From DTWD01 sp963662965 (GTDB lineage: Bacteria; Acidobacteriota; Vicinamibacteria; Vicinamibacterales; UBA8438): 64,000 nucleotides of DNA. Under the pieces are notes generated by a model. It made no database searches. It was not told where the DNA came from and saw only the letters and a program-made list of their open reading frames with translations. Where the stretch lies: positions 1,860,001-1,924,000 of the forward strand of contig OY759970.1 in assembly GCA_963662965.1 (NCBI GenBank), read 5' to 3'. A program made the position numbers and the translations under genes. Shown in pieces: positions 36,819 to 46,373 of the stretch; within the stretch, counting starts at the first letter, position 1; each line of letters opens with the position of its first letter.

Positions 36819-38414
36819 GTGAGCCACACGAGTCCACCGTTCCGAGGCCGATCGTTCTCCTTCTCGCCCGCGGGCAGTTTCGGCCTGGTGCTCGTCTTCG
36901 TACTCGGTCTCACCGCAATCGGCCTTCTCGACCCCGTCCGACACAACGTCGCGCTTCAGCGGTCGCTTCTCGGCGGCGCGTCCGTGCTGTTCGCGTGGAA
37001 CGTCGCCGCGTTCGCGGCGGCTCTACGCACGCACCGCACGCGAACGCTCGAGATCGCGCTTCGGAAGCAGCACTACGTGCAGGCCTCGGCGCAGGCCTTG
37101 GTCCTGCTGTACTGGGGCTGGTATTGGCACCCGGTGTTTGAGTCGGGCGTCCTCATCGCCGCCCAGGTGGTCTTCGCGTACGCGTTCGACCTGCTGCTCG
37201 GCTGGTCTCGGCGGGACGCCTACCGGTTCGGCTTCGGCCCGATCCCGGTCATCTTCAGCATTAACCTGTTTCTGCGGTTCGCGGATGACTGGTTCTACTT
37301 CCAGTTTCTCTTAGTGGCGCTCGGCTTCGCCGCCAAGGAACTGATCCAGTGGGAGAAGGAGGGACGGCGCGTCCACATCTTCAATCCGGCGTCGTTTCCG
37401 CTCGCGGTCTTCGCCCTGGCCCTAATGTTCACCGGGAGGAGCGACATCACGTGGGGTCAGGACATCGCGATCACCCAGTTCTACCCTCCGCATATGTATC
37501 TGATGCTGTTTCTGGTCGCGCTGCCGGGCCAGTTCCTGTTCGGCGTGACGTCGATGACGATGTCCGCGGTCGTGACGACCTACGGGTTCGGGCTGGTCTA
37601 TTTCGCGGCCACCGGCGTCTATTTTTTCTACGATTCGTACATCCCGCTGGCCGTGTTCCTCGGCATGCACCTTTTGTTTACGGACCCGTCCACCTCGCCG
37701 CGCACCGAGCTGGGGCGCATCATCTTCGGGGTGCTCTACGGGTTGAGTACGGTGGCGTTGTACGTGCTGCTCGGTTGGGCCGGGGTGCCGACGTTCTACG
37801 ACAAGCTCCTGCAAGTGCCGGTGCTCAACCTATCGATCACGCTGATCGATCGCGCCGCACGCTCGAAGACCCTCCGGGTGTTCGACCCCGGAGCGCTCGG
37901 CCGCTCGCTCGCGCCGCGCCAGCGCTACCTGGCCTATATGTCGGTCTGGGCGGTCGTGTTTGCGCTCATGACCGCGGCCGGCGGCCTGGGCGACCGCCAT
38001 CCCGGCCAGTGGCTACCTTTCTGGCAGCAAGCCTGCACGGATGAGCGGCCGTACGCCTGCACCTACCTGGCCGTCAGGCAGTCGAGCCTCTGCACCGGGG
38101 GCTCGGGCTGGGCCTGTAACGAAGCGGGCGTTCTGGACGACGCGCGCTCATCCTCGGCCGACGATCAACGCCGGCTCGATCCTGCCGAGGTCGCGGCCTG
38201 GTTCGAGCGTGGGTGTGAGCTCGGGTACGAGCCGGCCTGTGAGAACGTCCGCGTGCTGATGAGTGGCCTCGGTACCGGAACATTCAGGCGCGCCCCACCG
38301 ACGCTCGCGGACTATCCGATCATCTTGAGGGGAAGCAAAGCGGTGATCACCGACCGCACGCCCGCCGCCCTCTATGCGCGTGCCTGTGCCCAAGGCTGGC
38401 CCGACACCTGTTGA
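36819..38414 (+). CDS. RnfD/NqrB-like membrane protein with Cys-rich Sel1-like C-terminus
   Basis: 531 residues from a GTG. About ten hydrophobic segments over residues 10-395, with WGWYWHPVFESGVLIAAQVV and KELIQWEKEGRRVHIFNPAS, resemble the NqrB/RnfD family of ion-translocating redox complexes. After residue 395 it becomes soluble and Cys-rich: QQACTDERPYACTYLAV, GSGWACNEAGVL, FERGCELGYEPACENV and YARACAQGWPDTC, a Sel1-like or disulfide-rich pattern. No other rnf/nqr subunit is nearby, so it probably acts outside those complexes. A shrunken copy lies at 56396-56787. Confidence 0.72.
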   Translation: MSHTSPPFRGRSFSFSPAGSFGLVLVFVLGLTAIGLLDPVRHNVALQRSLLGGASVLFAWNVAAFAAALRTHRTRTLEIALRKQHYVQASAQALVLLYWGWYWHPVFESGVLIAAQVVFAYAFDLLLGWSRRDAYRFGFGPIPVIFSINLFLRFADDWFYFQFLLVALGFAAKELIQWEKEGRRVHIFNPASFPLAVFALALMFTGRSDITWGQDIAITQFYPPHMYLMLFLVALPGQFLFGVTSMTMSAVVTTYGFGLVYFAATGVYFFYDSYIPLAVFLGMHLLFTDPSTSPRTELGRIIFGVLYGLSTVALYVLLGWAGVPTFYDKLLQVPVLNLSITLIDRAARSKTLRVFDPGALGRSLAPRQRYLAYMSVWAVVFALMTAAGGLGDRHPGQWLPFWQQACTDERPYACTYLAVRQSSLCTGGSGWACNEAGVLDDARSSSADDQRRLDPAEVAAWFERGCELGYEPACENVRVLMSGLGTGTFRRAPPTLADYPIILRGSKAVITDRTPAALYARACAQGWPDTC

Positions 38415-38443
38415 CTCTTGACAATCTCAAGAGACGGGCGTAG

Positions 38444-39050
38444 CTACGCCGTGTGTACGCGCGCGCGTGCCACGAACCCGTGGAGATGCTCCCGGTCGCG
38501 CGTGGGGAGATCCAAAAACTCGACGCCCACGCCTTCACCCCGCACGGCGTTGCGGACGATGGCCCGACACGCAATGGAGTGGCCGGTCTTGGGGAGCGTG
38601 AAGCCGACCTTCATCACCGTGCTCACTGGGTACGGGCCGAGCACCTGCAGACTCGCGCCTCCCGCGCCCACGACTTGCAAACGGCCGCTGTCGAAGGCGG
38701 CGGCATCGCCAAAGTTGATATCGACCGTCGTGAGTCCTCGAACTTTGGCGCGGGGATAGCGTCTGGGCTTCTTCGAGATAGCGGGCGGGGTCAGCCGCAG
38801 GAGCCACGGCAGAAACGCGGGACCGTCGAACTTACCGAGCTGCTCGTAGACCGGCAGGACGGCCTCCTGGGCGAGATCGCGTGCTTCGTCGGCGTCGTGG
38901 ACGTAGTGGTAGGCCAGCGCGTAGACCCGTCCTTGGGTATTGACGAACCAGCCGCTCCCAGGCCAGGTCGTCCCCCTGGCGACAACGCTCGACGAGCTGC
39001 GCGGTATCTATCTGTGGCCTCCCACTCGGACCCCACTCAACACAACGCAA
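38444..39050 (-). pseudogene. Chimera: ECF sigma region 2 joined to a PilZ domain
   Basis: Read on the minus strand: DTAQLVERCRQGDDLAWERL then (after a one-base shift at a GGG run, 38935-38937) GRVYALAYHYVHDADEARDL and FLPWLLRLT, which is sigma-70 region 2. The frame then continues without a stop into PPAISKKPRRYPRAKVRG and VGFTLPKTGHSIACRAIVRN, a PilZ domain ending at 38444. The RRYPR motif is kept but the D/NxSxxG motif is degenerate (VVGAGG). Sigma region 4 and the beginning of the PilZ protein are missing, so this looks like a deletion fusion of two genes. The 5' end is unclear and abuts the divergent gene at 39103. Confidence 0.65.
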
Positions 39051-39102
39051 AACAGCCAGAAAGGTTCGCCCACGTACCCTAGAATGCCCCTGGAGGAACG
39101 AC

Positions 39103-41208
39103 ATGGGTCGAAGAGCAATGGCGGCGCTGACGGTGGGCGGGTTGATGGTCGGGTGGCTCGCCACACCCGCCGATGCGCGGGTGGTTCGGATCGTCGTGGA
39201 GCGGACCACGCCCTACGGTGGCGGGCAGACCTTTGGTGGGGCCGGAGCCTTCGAACGCCTCGAGGGGATGGTCTACATGGAGGTTGATCCCGATGACCCC
39301 CTCAATGCCGTGGTCGTCAACCTGGACCGGGCGCCCCGGAACGCGAACGGCCTGGTGGAGTTCAGCGCTCCGTTCGTCATCATCAAGCCGGTCGACATCA
39401 CTAGCGGTAACGGCAAGATCCTGTATGGCATCAACAATCGCGGAAACGCGATCGAAATCCCGTTTCAGACGTTCCCGAACCTGCCGCCCGGCGCCCCGGC
39501 AGATTCAGGCGACGGCTTGTTCTTCCGGCTGGGATACACCTTCGTCGACGCGGGATGGGCCGGTGACATCACCACGACGGCCACGCGCCTCGGCGCGAAT
39601 CTGCCGGTGGCCGTGCAGGCCGATGGCAGCCTTATCGTGTCCCGCATTCGGGTCGAGTACCCCTCGGATTCGCCGGTGAGGGTGCCCGCTGACGAAGACG
39701 GGGACGGTATCCGCGGCTACACGCTCCCTCTGAAGGGGACCGATCGTTTCGTCAGCTACGAGACGGCGGACATTCGCACCTCGCACTCGACGCTGACGAT
39801 CCGTGATGCGATTGACGGGCCACGGCACGCGATCGCTCCCGACCGCTGGGCGTTCGGGACCTGCCCGACCGGCGAGGGCTCGCTCACGCCAACCACCCGC
39901 GACATCTGTCTGTTTGACGGGCTGAAGTGGGACCATGTGTACGAGCTGGTCTATCCGGCGAAGAACCCGTGGGTGATGGGGCTGGGATACGCCGTCACCC
40001 GGGACCTCGCCTCCTTTCTCCGCCACGAGACCGACGATGACGACGGCAACCCCAATCCGCTGCGCGAGAGCAGCAGCGTCGTCGGTGTCCGACGCGTGTA
40101 TGGACTGGGCATTTCGTCGACCGGCATGTATCTTCGCGAGTACCTCTACCTCGGGTTCAATGAGGACGAAGCCGGCCGGCGCGTGTTCGACGCCGTGCGT
40201 ATTCACATTCCGGGTACCCACCGGCTGTTCGCGAACGTGGAGTTTTCGGATCCGAACATCTACTCGCGCCAGGATCGGACGCCCGACTTCACGTCGCACT
40301 CGTATCCTCCGCTGACCTACGCGGTCACGACTGACCCGGTGACGAACATTCGAGGCGGCATTCTCAAACGGCCAGACACGGATCCGCTGGTGTTCCACAT
40401 CGATACCAGCAACGAGTTCTGGCAGATGAAGGCCTCTCTCAACGTTCACGACGGCCTGGGCAATCCGGTTCCCGTCCCGGACACGGTGCGCTTCTTTCTC
40501 ATGGCCAGCCATCCGCACGGGGGTGCCACCGGAGTCGGCGTGGTGCCGACGGAACGCGGCGCCTGCGAGTACGTGACCAACAGCTACCGCAGCACCGCCC
40601 CCGCGATGCGCGCGCTCCTCGTGGCGCTCGACGAGTGGGCGGATCAGGGCATCGAGCCGCCGGAGTCGAACTATCCCGACACGCGGCGCGGAACATTGGC
40701 GACGATCAGGGAGGTGGCGCGGACCTTTCCTGAAATTCCAGGCGTGACGTTCCCGACGGTGATCAACCGGCTCGACACGTTGGATTTTGGCCCGACATTC
40801 GGTCCGCAGGGCGGTCGTCAGACGATACTGCCACCGGCCCGTGGGGCGCGTTATCGACTGCTCATACCGACCACCGACCGAGATGGACATGACGTGGCCG
40901 GGATCCACACCGTCGACATCGCCGCACCGGTCGGCACGAACACCGGATGGAACCTGTACCCGGCCGGGGCGCGCGGGAAGGACTTGTGCGGGCTGACGGG
41001 GTCGTTCTTTCCGTTCGCGAGGACTCGTGAAGAACGGCTCGCCAGCGGCGACCCGCGTCGCTCGCTCGAGGAACGATACGGGGACCACGACGGTTTCGTG
41101 CAGGCCGTCAGGCGCGCGGCTGAAGACTCGGTGGCCCGGCGGTACCTCCTCCCGGACGACGCGTCAATCATTGTTGGGATGGCCGAGGACAGCGACGTAT
41201 TACGCTGA
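39103..41208 (+). CDS. Exported alpha/beta hydrolase-domain protein (PF20091-like)
   Basis: 701 residues, GGAGGAACGAC ribosome site. Signal peptide (ALTVGGLMVGWLATPADA). Matches the large secreted alpha/beta-hydrolase-domain family: TPYGGGQTFGGAGAFERLEG, GNGKILYGINNRGNAIE, RLGYTFVDAGWAGDI, VYELVYPAKNPWVMGLGYAV (strand before the catalytic region), GLGISSTGMYLREYLYLGFN (GxSxxG-like nucleophile elbow) and FFLMASHPHGG with the His candidate. Substrate unknown; family members are often annotated only as alpha/beta hydrolase. 27 bp before the molybdopterin protein, likely an operon. Confidence 0.8.
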   Translation: MGRRAMAALTVGGLMVGWLATPADARVVRIVVERTTPYGGGQTFGGAGAFERLEGMVYMEVDPDDPLNAVVVNLDRAPRNANGLVEFSAPFVIIKPVDITSGNGKILYGINNRGNAIEIPFQTFPNLPPGAPADSGDGLFFRLGYTFVDAGWAGDITTTATRLGANLPVAVQADGSLIVSRIRVEYPSDSPVRVPADEDGDGIRGYTLPLKGTDRFVSYETADIRTSHSTLTIRDAIDGPRHAIAPDRWAFGTCPTGEGSLTPTTRDICLFDGLKWDHVYELVYPAKNPWVMGLGYAVTRDLASFLRHETDDDDGNPNPLRESSSVVGVRRVYGLGISSTGMYLREYLYLGFNEDEAGRRVFDAVRIHIPGTHRLFANVEFSDPNIYSRQDRTPDFTSHSYPPLTYAVTTDPVTNIRGGILKRPDTDPLVFHIDTSNEFWQMKASLNVHDGLGNPVPVPDTVRFFLMASHPHGGATGVGVVPTERGACEYVTNSYRSTAPAMRALLVALDEWADQGIEPPESNYPDTRRGTLATIREVARTFPEIPGVTFPTVINRLDTLDFGPTFGPQGGRQTILPPARGARYRLLIPTTDRDGHDVAGIHTVDIAAPVGTNTGWNLYPAGARGKDLCGLTGSFFPFARTREERLASGDPRRSLEERYGDHDGFVQAVRRAAEDSVARRYLLPDDASIIVGMAEDSDVLR

Positions 41209-41235
41209 CGAAGGGTCTCGAAGGAACGAGAGACC

Positions 41236-42655
41236 ATGGCATTGTTCATCGTCCGACATCAACACGCGCCCGAGCGGTGTCCCGCCCGGGACCCCGACAT
41301 GGGCGCCATGCTGCTCAATCACCTGAGCCGTCCCAACGTGAAGCAGTACGGCGTGAGGATCCAGGGTGAGGCCGTGGTACAGGGCGAGCACACGCTGTAT
41401 CTCATCGTGGAGGCGGCGGCCGACGAGCATCAACTGCGTCGGTTCATGCAGCCGTTCGAGCAGGCGGGTAGCCTCGATATCTTTCCGGCCTCGACCTGCG
41501 CCCGCGTGGTGGCCAGCGGCGGGTGCGGCGCCGACTTGTCGATGAGCGATGCCGTGCCGGTGGTCGATCCGGAAGAGGCCTGCCAAGATGCGCTCGAAGC
41601 CGAGCTCGTGGTCCACCGCGCACACCCGCTTAATTGCGAGACGTCGATCCCGGCGTTGCTCGGTGGCGTCGTGATGCCGAACGCGCACTTCTACGTCCGC
41701 AACCACTTCCAGATCCCGAACCTCGATGCCGACGCGCTTCGGCTCTCCGTCGGCGGGCTCGTCGACCGGCCGCTGAGCCTGAGTTTGAGCGAGGTTCGCA
41801 ACATGAAGTCGCAGACGCTCGTCGTCACGTTGGAGTGCGCCGGCAACGGACGGTCGCTGTTCGACCCGGCGAGAGAAGGCGAGCGCTGGGACCTCGGCGC
41901 GGTGAGCACGGCCGAGTGGACCGGCGTGCCGCTCACCGAAGTGCTCGATCAAACTGGTGTGCAGGCCGGCGCGCAGGAGGTGCTATTCACCGGCGCCGAT
42001 GGCGGGACCATCGACGGCGGGAGTACGCCGATCCGTTTCGAGCGGAGCCTGCCGCTCGATCAGGCGTGCGACGCCGAAGTGCTGCTGGCCTACGCGATGA
42101 ACGGCGAGACGCTGCCGCTCCGCCACGGCTATCCCTTGCGCGTCATCGTGCCGGGCTGGTACGCGGTGGCGTCGGTCAAATGGCTGACCGATATCCAGCT
42201 GATCGACCGGCCGTTCGAGGGTCACTACCAGACGGAGAAGTCCTGGTACGAGTGGGAGCGCGACGGCGGGCTCGTCCGCGAGCCGGTGACACTGCAGCAA
42301 GTCCGGGCCCTGATCACGGAGCCAGCGCCGAACGATGAAACCGGACGCGGGCCGTTGGCGATCCGGGGCGTCGCCTGGTCGGGGGCGGGCGGCGATCGCG
42401 CGTGTGGAGGTCAGCGTCGGCGGCGGGAGCTGGCAGGAGGCGCGTCTCGTCAGCGAGCGCAAGCGTCACAGCTGGCAGTGGTGGGAGTTGATCACGCGCC
42501 TGGAGGCCGCCGCCGACACCGACGAGCCAGCCAAGACCACCATACGCGCACGTGCCTTCGATCTCGCGGGTCGCAGCCAGCCGGAGCATGCCGAATGGAA
42601 CCGGTTCGGCTACGGCAACAACGGCATCCACAGCGTATCGGTCAAGGTGATCTAG
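41236..42655 (+). CDS. Sulfite-oxidase-like molybdopterin protein with N-terminal ferredoxin-like-fold domain, frameshifted
   Basis: Residues 1-100 form a small alpha/beta domain (RHQHAPERCPARDPDMG, GEHTLYLIVEAA, FMQPFEQAGSLDIFPASTC). Residues about 130-350 are the sulfite-oxidase molybdopterin domain with VVTLECAGNGRSLF carrying the molybdenum-ligand Cys, GAVSTAEWTGVPLTEVL and LRVIVPGWYAVASVKWLTDI. The dimerisation domain is broken: the frame as written runs to 42705 with an Arg-rich tail, while removing one G from the GGGGG run at 42381-42385 restores ARVEVSVGGGSWQ to GNNGIHSVSVKVI ending at 42655. No signal peptide is seen, unusual for this family. Likely oxidoreductase on a sulfur or N-oxide substrate. 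Confidence 0.75.
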
Positions 42656-42701
42656 AGTGCCGCTGGTACCAGGCCGCGCCGTGGGCGGTAGTATTGCGAG
42701 G

Positions 42702-43790
42702 ATGACGGAGCTCAGATCACGTCTCTCCTCGATTGCCGGCGTGCTGTTTCTGGTAGCGGCGGTCGCCACTCCGGTCCAAGCTCAGGACGTCCCGCAATAC
42801 GAGGTCGATCCGTTCTGGCCCAAGCTGCCGCTGGGCGACGGCTGGATTACCGGCGGCCTCGGCGGCATGTGCATCGACAGCCGGGATCATGTCTATGTCG
42901 TCAACCGCCAGAATGTGGTGCCGGCCGACCTCAACGCCGCGCGTCTGGCGCCGCCGGTGATCGAGTTCGATCCAGACGGCAATGTCGTCCGCGCCTGGGG
43001 CGATCCGGCGCAGCTAGGCGACCGTCTCCACGACTGCCATGTCGACGACGACCAGAACGTCTGGATCGTCGCCGCGGGGACCGGTGTCGTGCGGAAGTAC
43101 TCGGCCGATGGCAGTGAGCTCCTGCTCCAGGTCGGCGAGTCGGGCACCTACGACTCCTCGGATGGCACGCGCGAGGGCCGCCCGCTGAATTCCGATCGGG
43201 CCCAGTTCTTCCTCCCCGCCAGCGTCGATGTCGACCCCGACACCGGCGACATCTACGTCGCCGATGGCGAAACCCCACGCGGCAACTATCGCATCGCGGT
43301 GCTCGACCGCAACGGTCGATTCCTTCGCCAGTGGTCGCTCCACCGGACCGCGGCTGAACGCGAGCTCACCCCCCTGCCGCACTGTTTGCGGATCGCCAAC
43401 GACGGCCTGGTGTACGTCTGCGATCGGCAGGCGGACCGAATCCAGGTGTTCGACCGCATGGGCACCTTCGTCCGCAACATCGACATACCGTGGCCGGCGC
43501 ACGCACTACCCGAGGACCGGCGCGGCGCTACGCGTGGCACCGCCGTCGTCGTCGCCTTCTCTCCGGATCCGGAACAGCGCCACATGTTCGTCCTGAATCA
43601 GAACAGCGTGATGGTCGACGTCGTCGACCGCCAGACGGGGCGCGTCGTGTCGAGCTTCGGCGGAGGTCCGGGACGCTACATCGGGCAGTTCACGCTCCCG
43701 CACGGCATCGCCGTCGACTCGGCAGGCCACGTCTACGTGGCCGAGCAGGAGGGGCGGCGCATACAGAAGTTCCGCAAGGTAGAGCCATAA
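42702..43790 (+). CDS. NHL-repeat propeller protein, exported
   Basis: 362 residues from the ATG at 42702. Signal peptide (IAGVLFLVAAVATPVQAQ). Blades: GGMCIDSRDHVYVVNRQNV, CHVDDDQNVWIVAAGTGVV, VDVDPDTGDIYVADGE, IANDGLVYVCDRQADRIQVF, HGIAVDSAGHVYVAEQEGRR. Related to 26950 and 50616 but Sec-secreted rather than a lipoprotein and without the N-terminal linker. Follows the sulfite-oxidase-like gene on the same strand. Confidence 0.82.
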   Translation: MTELRSRLSSIAGVLFLVAAVATPVQAQDVPQYEVDPFWPKLPLGDGWITGGLGGMCIDSRDHVYVVNRQNVVPADLNAARLAPPVIEFDPDGNVVRAWGDPAQLGDRLHDCHVDDDQNVWIVAAGTGVVRKYSADGSELLLQVGESGTYDSSDGTREGRPLNSDRAQFFLPASVDVDPDTGDIYVADGETPRGNYRIAVLDRNGRFLRQWSLHRTAAERELTPLPHCLRIANDGLVYVCDRQADRIQVFDRMGTFVRNIDIPWPAHALPEDRRGATRGTAVVVAFSPDPEQRHMFVLNQNSVMVDVVDRQTGRVVSSFGGGPGRYIGQFTLPHGIAVDSAGHVYVAEQEGRRIQKFRKVEP

Positions 43791-43795
43791 GCTAG

Positions 43796-44320
43796 ACCGG
43801 GCTTCTTCAGACGGGGCTTCCGGTCGGGCGCGACGAGCGCGCGAGCTTGGTCCGCTTCGCGGTCAGCTTTACCGTCGGCAAGAACGACGGGAATGCAGGA
43901 CCACTCGTGATCCTCGGCCTCGCGGCCGTCGTCGACGATGATCGCGTCGCGCTGACGAAGGCCGGCTGGCGTCTGGCCGCCGCGCCCAGTCCGTTGTTGG
44001 AGGAGTCAGGTTCGGGCACGCTGTCCGGCGAGGAGCGGGACATCTTCACAGAACAGATCGGCGCCGCGTCCGGCGAGTGCGCCGCGGTCATCGAGTTCCT
44101 CGAGGTCGTCGTGCAGGCGAACGGATCGCAACCGCAGGTCGACCGGATGCTCGGCGCCCACTACGGGGAGTGGTCGGGTAACCGGACCACCGCTCATCGC
44201 GCCGCGATAGTCGGTCGGCTGGCCGAGTTGAGCATGCTGTCTGCGGCCGGCCGGGGGGGGGGGACGCGCAGCTTCAGGTCCTGCGCGACGGGAAGCGATT
44301 CCTCCGAGAACACAGCTGAA
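43796..44320 (+). pseudogene. Unidentified C-terminal gene remnant, frameshifted at a G11 run
   Basis: An open frame begins right after a TAG at 43793 without a convincing start. It contains VSFTVGKNDGNAGPLVILGL, LTKAGWRLAAAPSPLL, LSGEERDIFTEQI and AHRAAIVGRLAELSML, which has protein-like codon use and a winged-helix feel but no family I can name. An 11-G run at 44253-44263 breaks the frame; shifting it gives DAQLQVLRDGKRFLREHS and a stop at 44318-44320. The natural N-terminus is missing. Confidence 0.4.
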
Positions 44321-44360
44321 TCAATGTCATGGTACCCTCGGTCGTTCATCGGGAGGTCTC

Positions 44361-45365
44361 ATGACACGGCGATGTCTCGTTTGTTCATTGACGGCTCTGG
44401 CCCTCGTGGCGCTCGCCTCGAGTCTGGTGACGGCTCAGGACGTTCCGCTTACCCCGTCGGGGAGGCCGGACCTGCAGGGCGTGTGGGATTTCCGAACGAT
44501 CACGCCGATGCAGCGGCCCGAGGAACGGGCCGAGCAGGCGTTCCTGACCGATGAAGAGGCGGCGAACCTCGATCAGAAAGCCGCCGACCGGGAAGTCAAC
44601 CTGGGGAACCGTCCCGCCAAGCGCACGGAGGTCGATCCGAGCGGCAATGTCGACCGGGGAGTCGACGGCGCACCAGGCTCGTACAACAGTTTCTGGTTCG
44701 ATCGCGGGACCTCGGTGGTCGGGACCAAGCGGACGTCGCTCGTCACCGACCCGCCGAACGGGCGGATTCCGGAGCTGACACCGACGGCGGAGCGCAAGCG
44801 CGCGGCGATGGCCGAGGCGCGGAAGGATACCGGCCCGCACGAGCCTACTCCGGGTGGCTGGGTCGACGACCTCGGCGCCAACGGGTTGCAGGCGCGTTGC
44901 ATTGTCGGGTTCAACTCCGGACCGCCGATGACGCCGGGTGGTTACAACAACAATTTCCAGATGTTCCAGACTCCAGACGAGGTGGTCTTCTACAACGAGA
45001 TGAACCACAACCCTCGGGTCATTCCGCTCGACGGCCGGCCGTATACCGGGCTCCGCCAATGGCACGGTGAGTCGCGGGGCCACTGGGAAGGCGACACGCT
45101 CGTGGTGGAGACGAGGAACTTTCTCCGCGAGACCAGCTTCATGCGCGGCGGGGCGAGCGCGGATCTGCAGATCACCGAGCGCCTCACGCGCCAGTCGTCC
45201 GACGTGCTGACCTACGAGGTGACGGTCAACGACCCGACGACCTGGACGCGTCCGTGGACCTACGAGGTGCCGATGCTGCGAAATCCGGCGCCGGTCTTCG
45301 AGTATGCCTGCCATGAGGGCAACTACTCGATGGCCGTGATCCTCGCCGGCGCGCTGGACAAGTAG
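44361..45365 (+). CDS. Type A secreted protein
   Basis: 334 residues, GGGAGGTCTC before the ATG. Signal peptide (LTALALVALASSLVTAQ). RPDLQGVWDFRTITPMQRP, GAPGSYNSFWFDRGTSVVG, SLVTDPPNGRIPELTPTA, GLQARCIVGFNSGPPMTPGG with YNNNFQMFQTPDEV, VIPLDGRPY, RGHWEGDTLVVETRNFLRET, LQITERLTRQ, VNDPTTWTRPW, FEYACHEGNYSM. Belongs to the subgroup with the RCxxGFNxGPPM-YNNN signature shared with 53150 and 55334. Confidence 0.85.
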   Translation: MTRRCLVCSLTALALVALASSLVTAQDVPLTPSGRPDLQGVWDFRTITPMQRPEERAEQAFLTDEEAANLDQKAADREVNLGNRPAKRTEVDPSGNVDRGVDGAPGSYNSFWFDRGTSVVGTKRTSLVTDPPNGRIPELTPTAERKRAAMAEARKDTGPHEPTPGGWVDDLGANGLQARCIVGFNSGPPMTPGGYNNNFQMFQTPDEVVFYNEMNHNPRVIPLDGRPYTGLRQWHGESRGHWEGDTLVVETRNFLRETSFMRGGASADLQITERLTRQSSDVLTYEVTVNDPTTWTRPWTYEVPMLRNPAPVFEYACHEGNYSMAVILAGALDK

Positions 45366-45449
45366 ACGGAGATACCCGGGCGACGTGACGACGCCGAGTG
45401 CCGGTCTGACGGTGGCGATTTGCCGATACAGGTGCTACGCGAAGACGAC

Positions 45450-45692
45450 ATGGCGACTCACAAACGGCAGACGGTTGGACGTGCGTCCGCCGACCGGCCT
45501 GTCGACGCCAAGCATCGCAGCGATCTCTTGGCGCTATGCGGCACAGTGCCGGATCTGCCCGAGAGTTGGTTCGTCACCGAACGCTACTCAACGGACCTCG
45601 ACGCACGCTGTGAGCGATGTGAAACAAGGCAGACTCCCGAGTTTCCTTTCGTGCCGAAACAGGCGATCTTCGACCTCCTGGGTTACGTCTAG
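45450..45692 (+). CDS. Small hypothetical protein
   Basis: 80 residues from the ATG at 45450 (an ATG would also fit slightly upstream). Contains SWFVTERYSTDLDARCERCETRQ and FVPKQAIFDLLGYV. No family recognised and no signal peptide, in contrast to its neighbours. The two Cys are spaced CERC. Could be a fragment. Confidence 0.35.
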   Translation: MATHKRQTVGRASADRPVDAKHRSDLLALCGTVPDLPESWFVTERYSTDLDARCERCETRQTPEFPFVPKQAIFDLLGYV

Positions 45693-45725
45693 CCCTCGGT
45701 CGCGGGGCCGTAGAATGGCACGGAT

Positions 45726-46352
45726 ATGCGCACCTCACACTTTCGTCCCGCGCCAGCCGCGGTGATCATTGTCGCGCTCGCCGCGACCCTCGCTGCCCAG
45801 GAGCCTCCACCTCGACCTCAGGTGGCCCCGAGCGGGCGGGTCACCACGAGCGTGACGTTCGATGGTCGCGTGTTGCGGGGAGGGGGGTGGTTCACGGGCA
45901 CGCCGTCCCACTCCGGTCCGTCGCGCATCACCGTCGACTACGGCCAGCCACACGCGCGCGGCCGAGAGATCTTCGGCGGACTGGTGCCCTACGGCGAGGT
46001 TTGGCGTCTGGGCGCGAACTGGGCGACGCGTCTGACGCTCGATTTTGATGTTCGTCTCGGTGATCTCGACGTGCCGCGCGGCGAGTACACCCTCTTCCTC
46101 CTACCTCGCGAGAACGACGCCGAGTTGATCGTCAGTCGCGAGACTCGACAGTGGGGCACCGACTACGACCCGTCTCGGGACTTCGGGAGGACGCCGATCC
46201 GTCACCGCGCCAAAGCCGAGACGGCGCAGAGCCTGGTGATCACGCTGGAACCAAATCTCCCGCAGGAAGACGGGGACGTCCCCTCGGGAACGTTGCGCGT
46301 CACCTGGGGAGAGGCCGAATACTTCACCGAGTGGCGGATGGTATGGCCCTGA
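45726..46352 (+). CDS. DUF2911 family exported protein
   Basis: 208 residues. Signal peptide (AAVIIVALAATLAAQ). Family motifs: ITVDYGQPHARGREIFGGL, VPYGEVWRLGANWATRLT, VPRGEYTLFLLP, ETRQWGTDYDPSRDFGRTP, LRVTWGEAEYFTEW. DUF2911 proteins are secreted beta-rich proteins of unknown function widespread in Bacteroidetes and Acidobacteria. Confidence 0.88.
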   Translation: MRTSHFRPAPAAVIIVALAATLAAQEPPPRPQVAPSGRVTTSVTFDGRVLRGGGWFTGTPSHSGPSRITVDYGQPHARGREIFGGLVPYGEVWRLGANWATRLTLDFDVRLGDLDVPRGEYTLFLLPRENDAELIVSRETRQWGTDYDPSRDFGRTPIRHRAKAETAQSLVITLEPNLPQEDGDVPSGTLRVTWGEAEYFTEWRMVWP

Positions 46353-46373
46353 GATTAGAGCCGTGCCAGCCGC

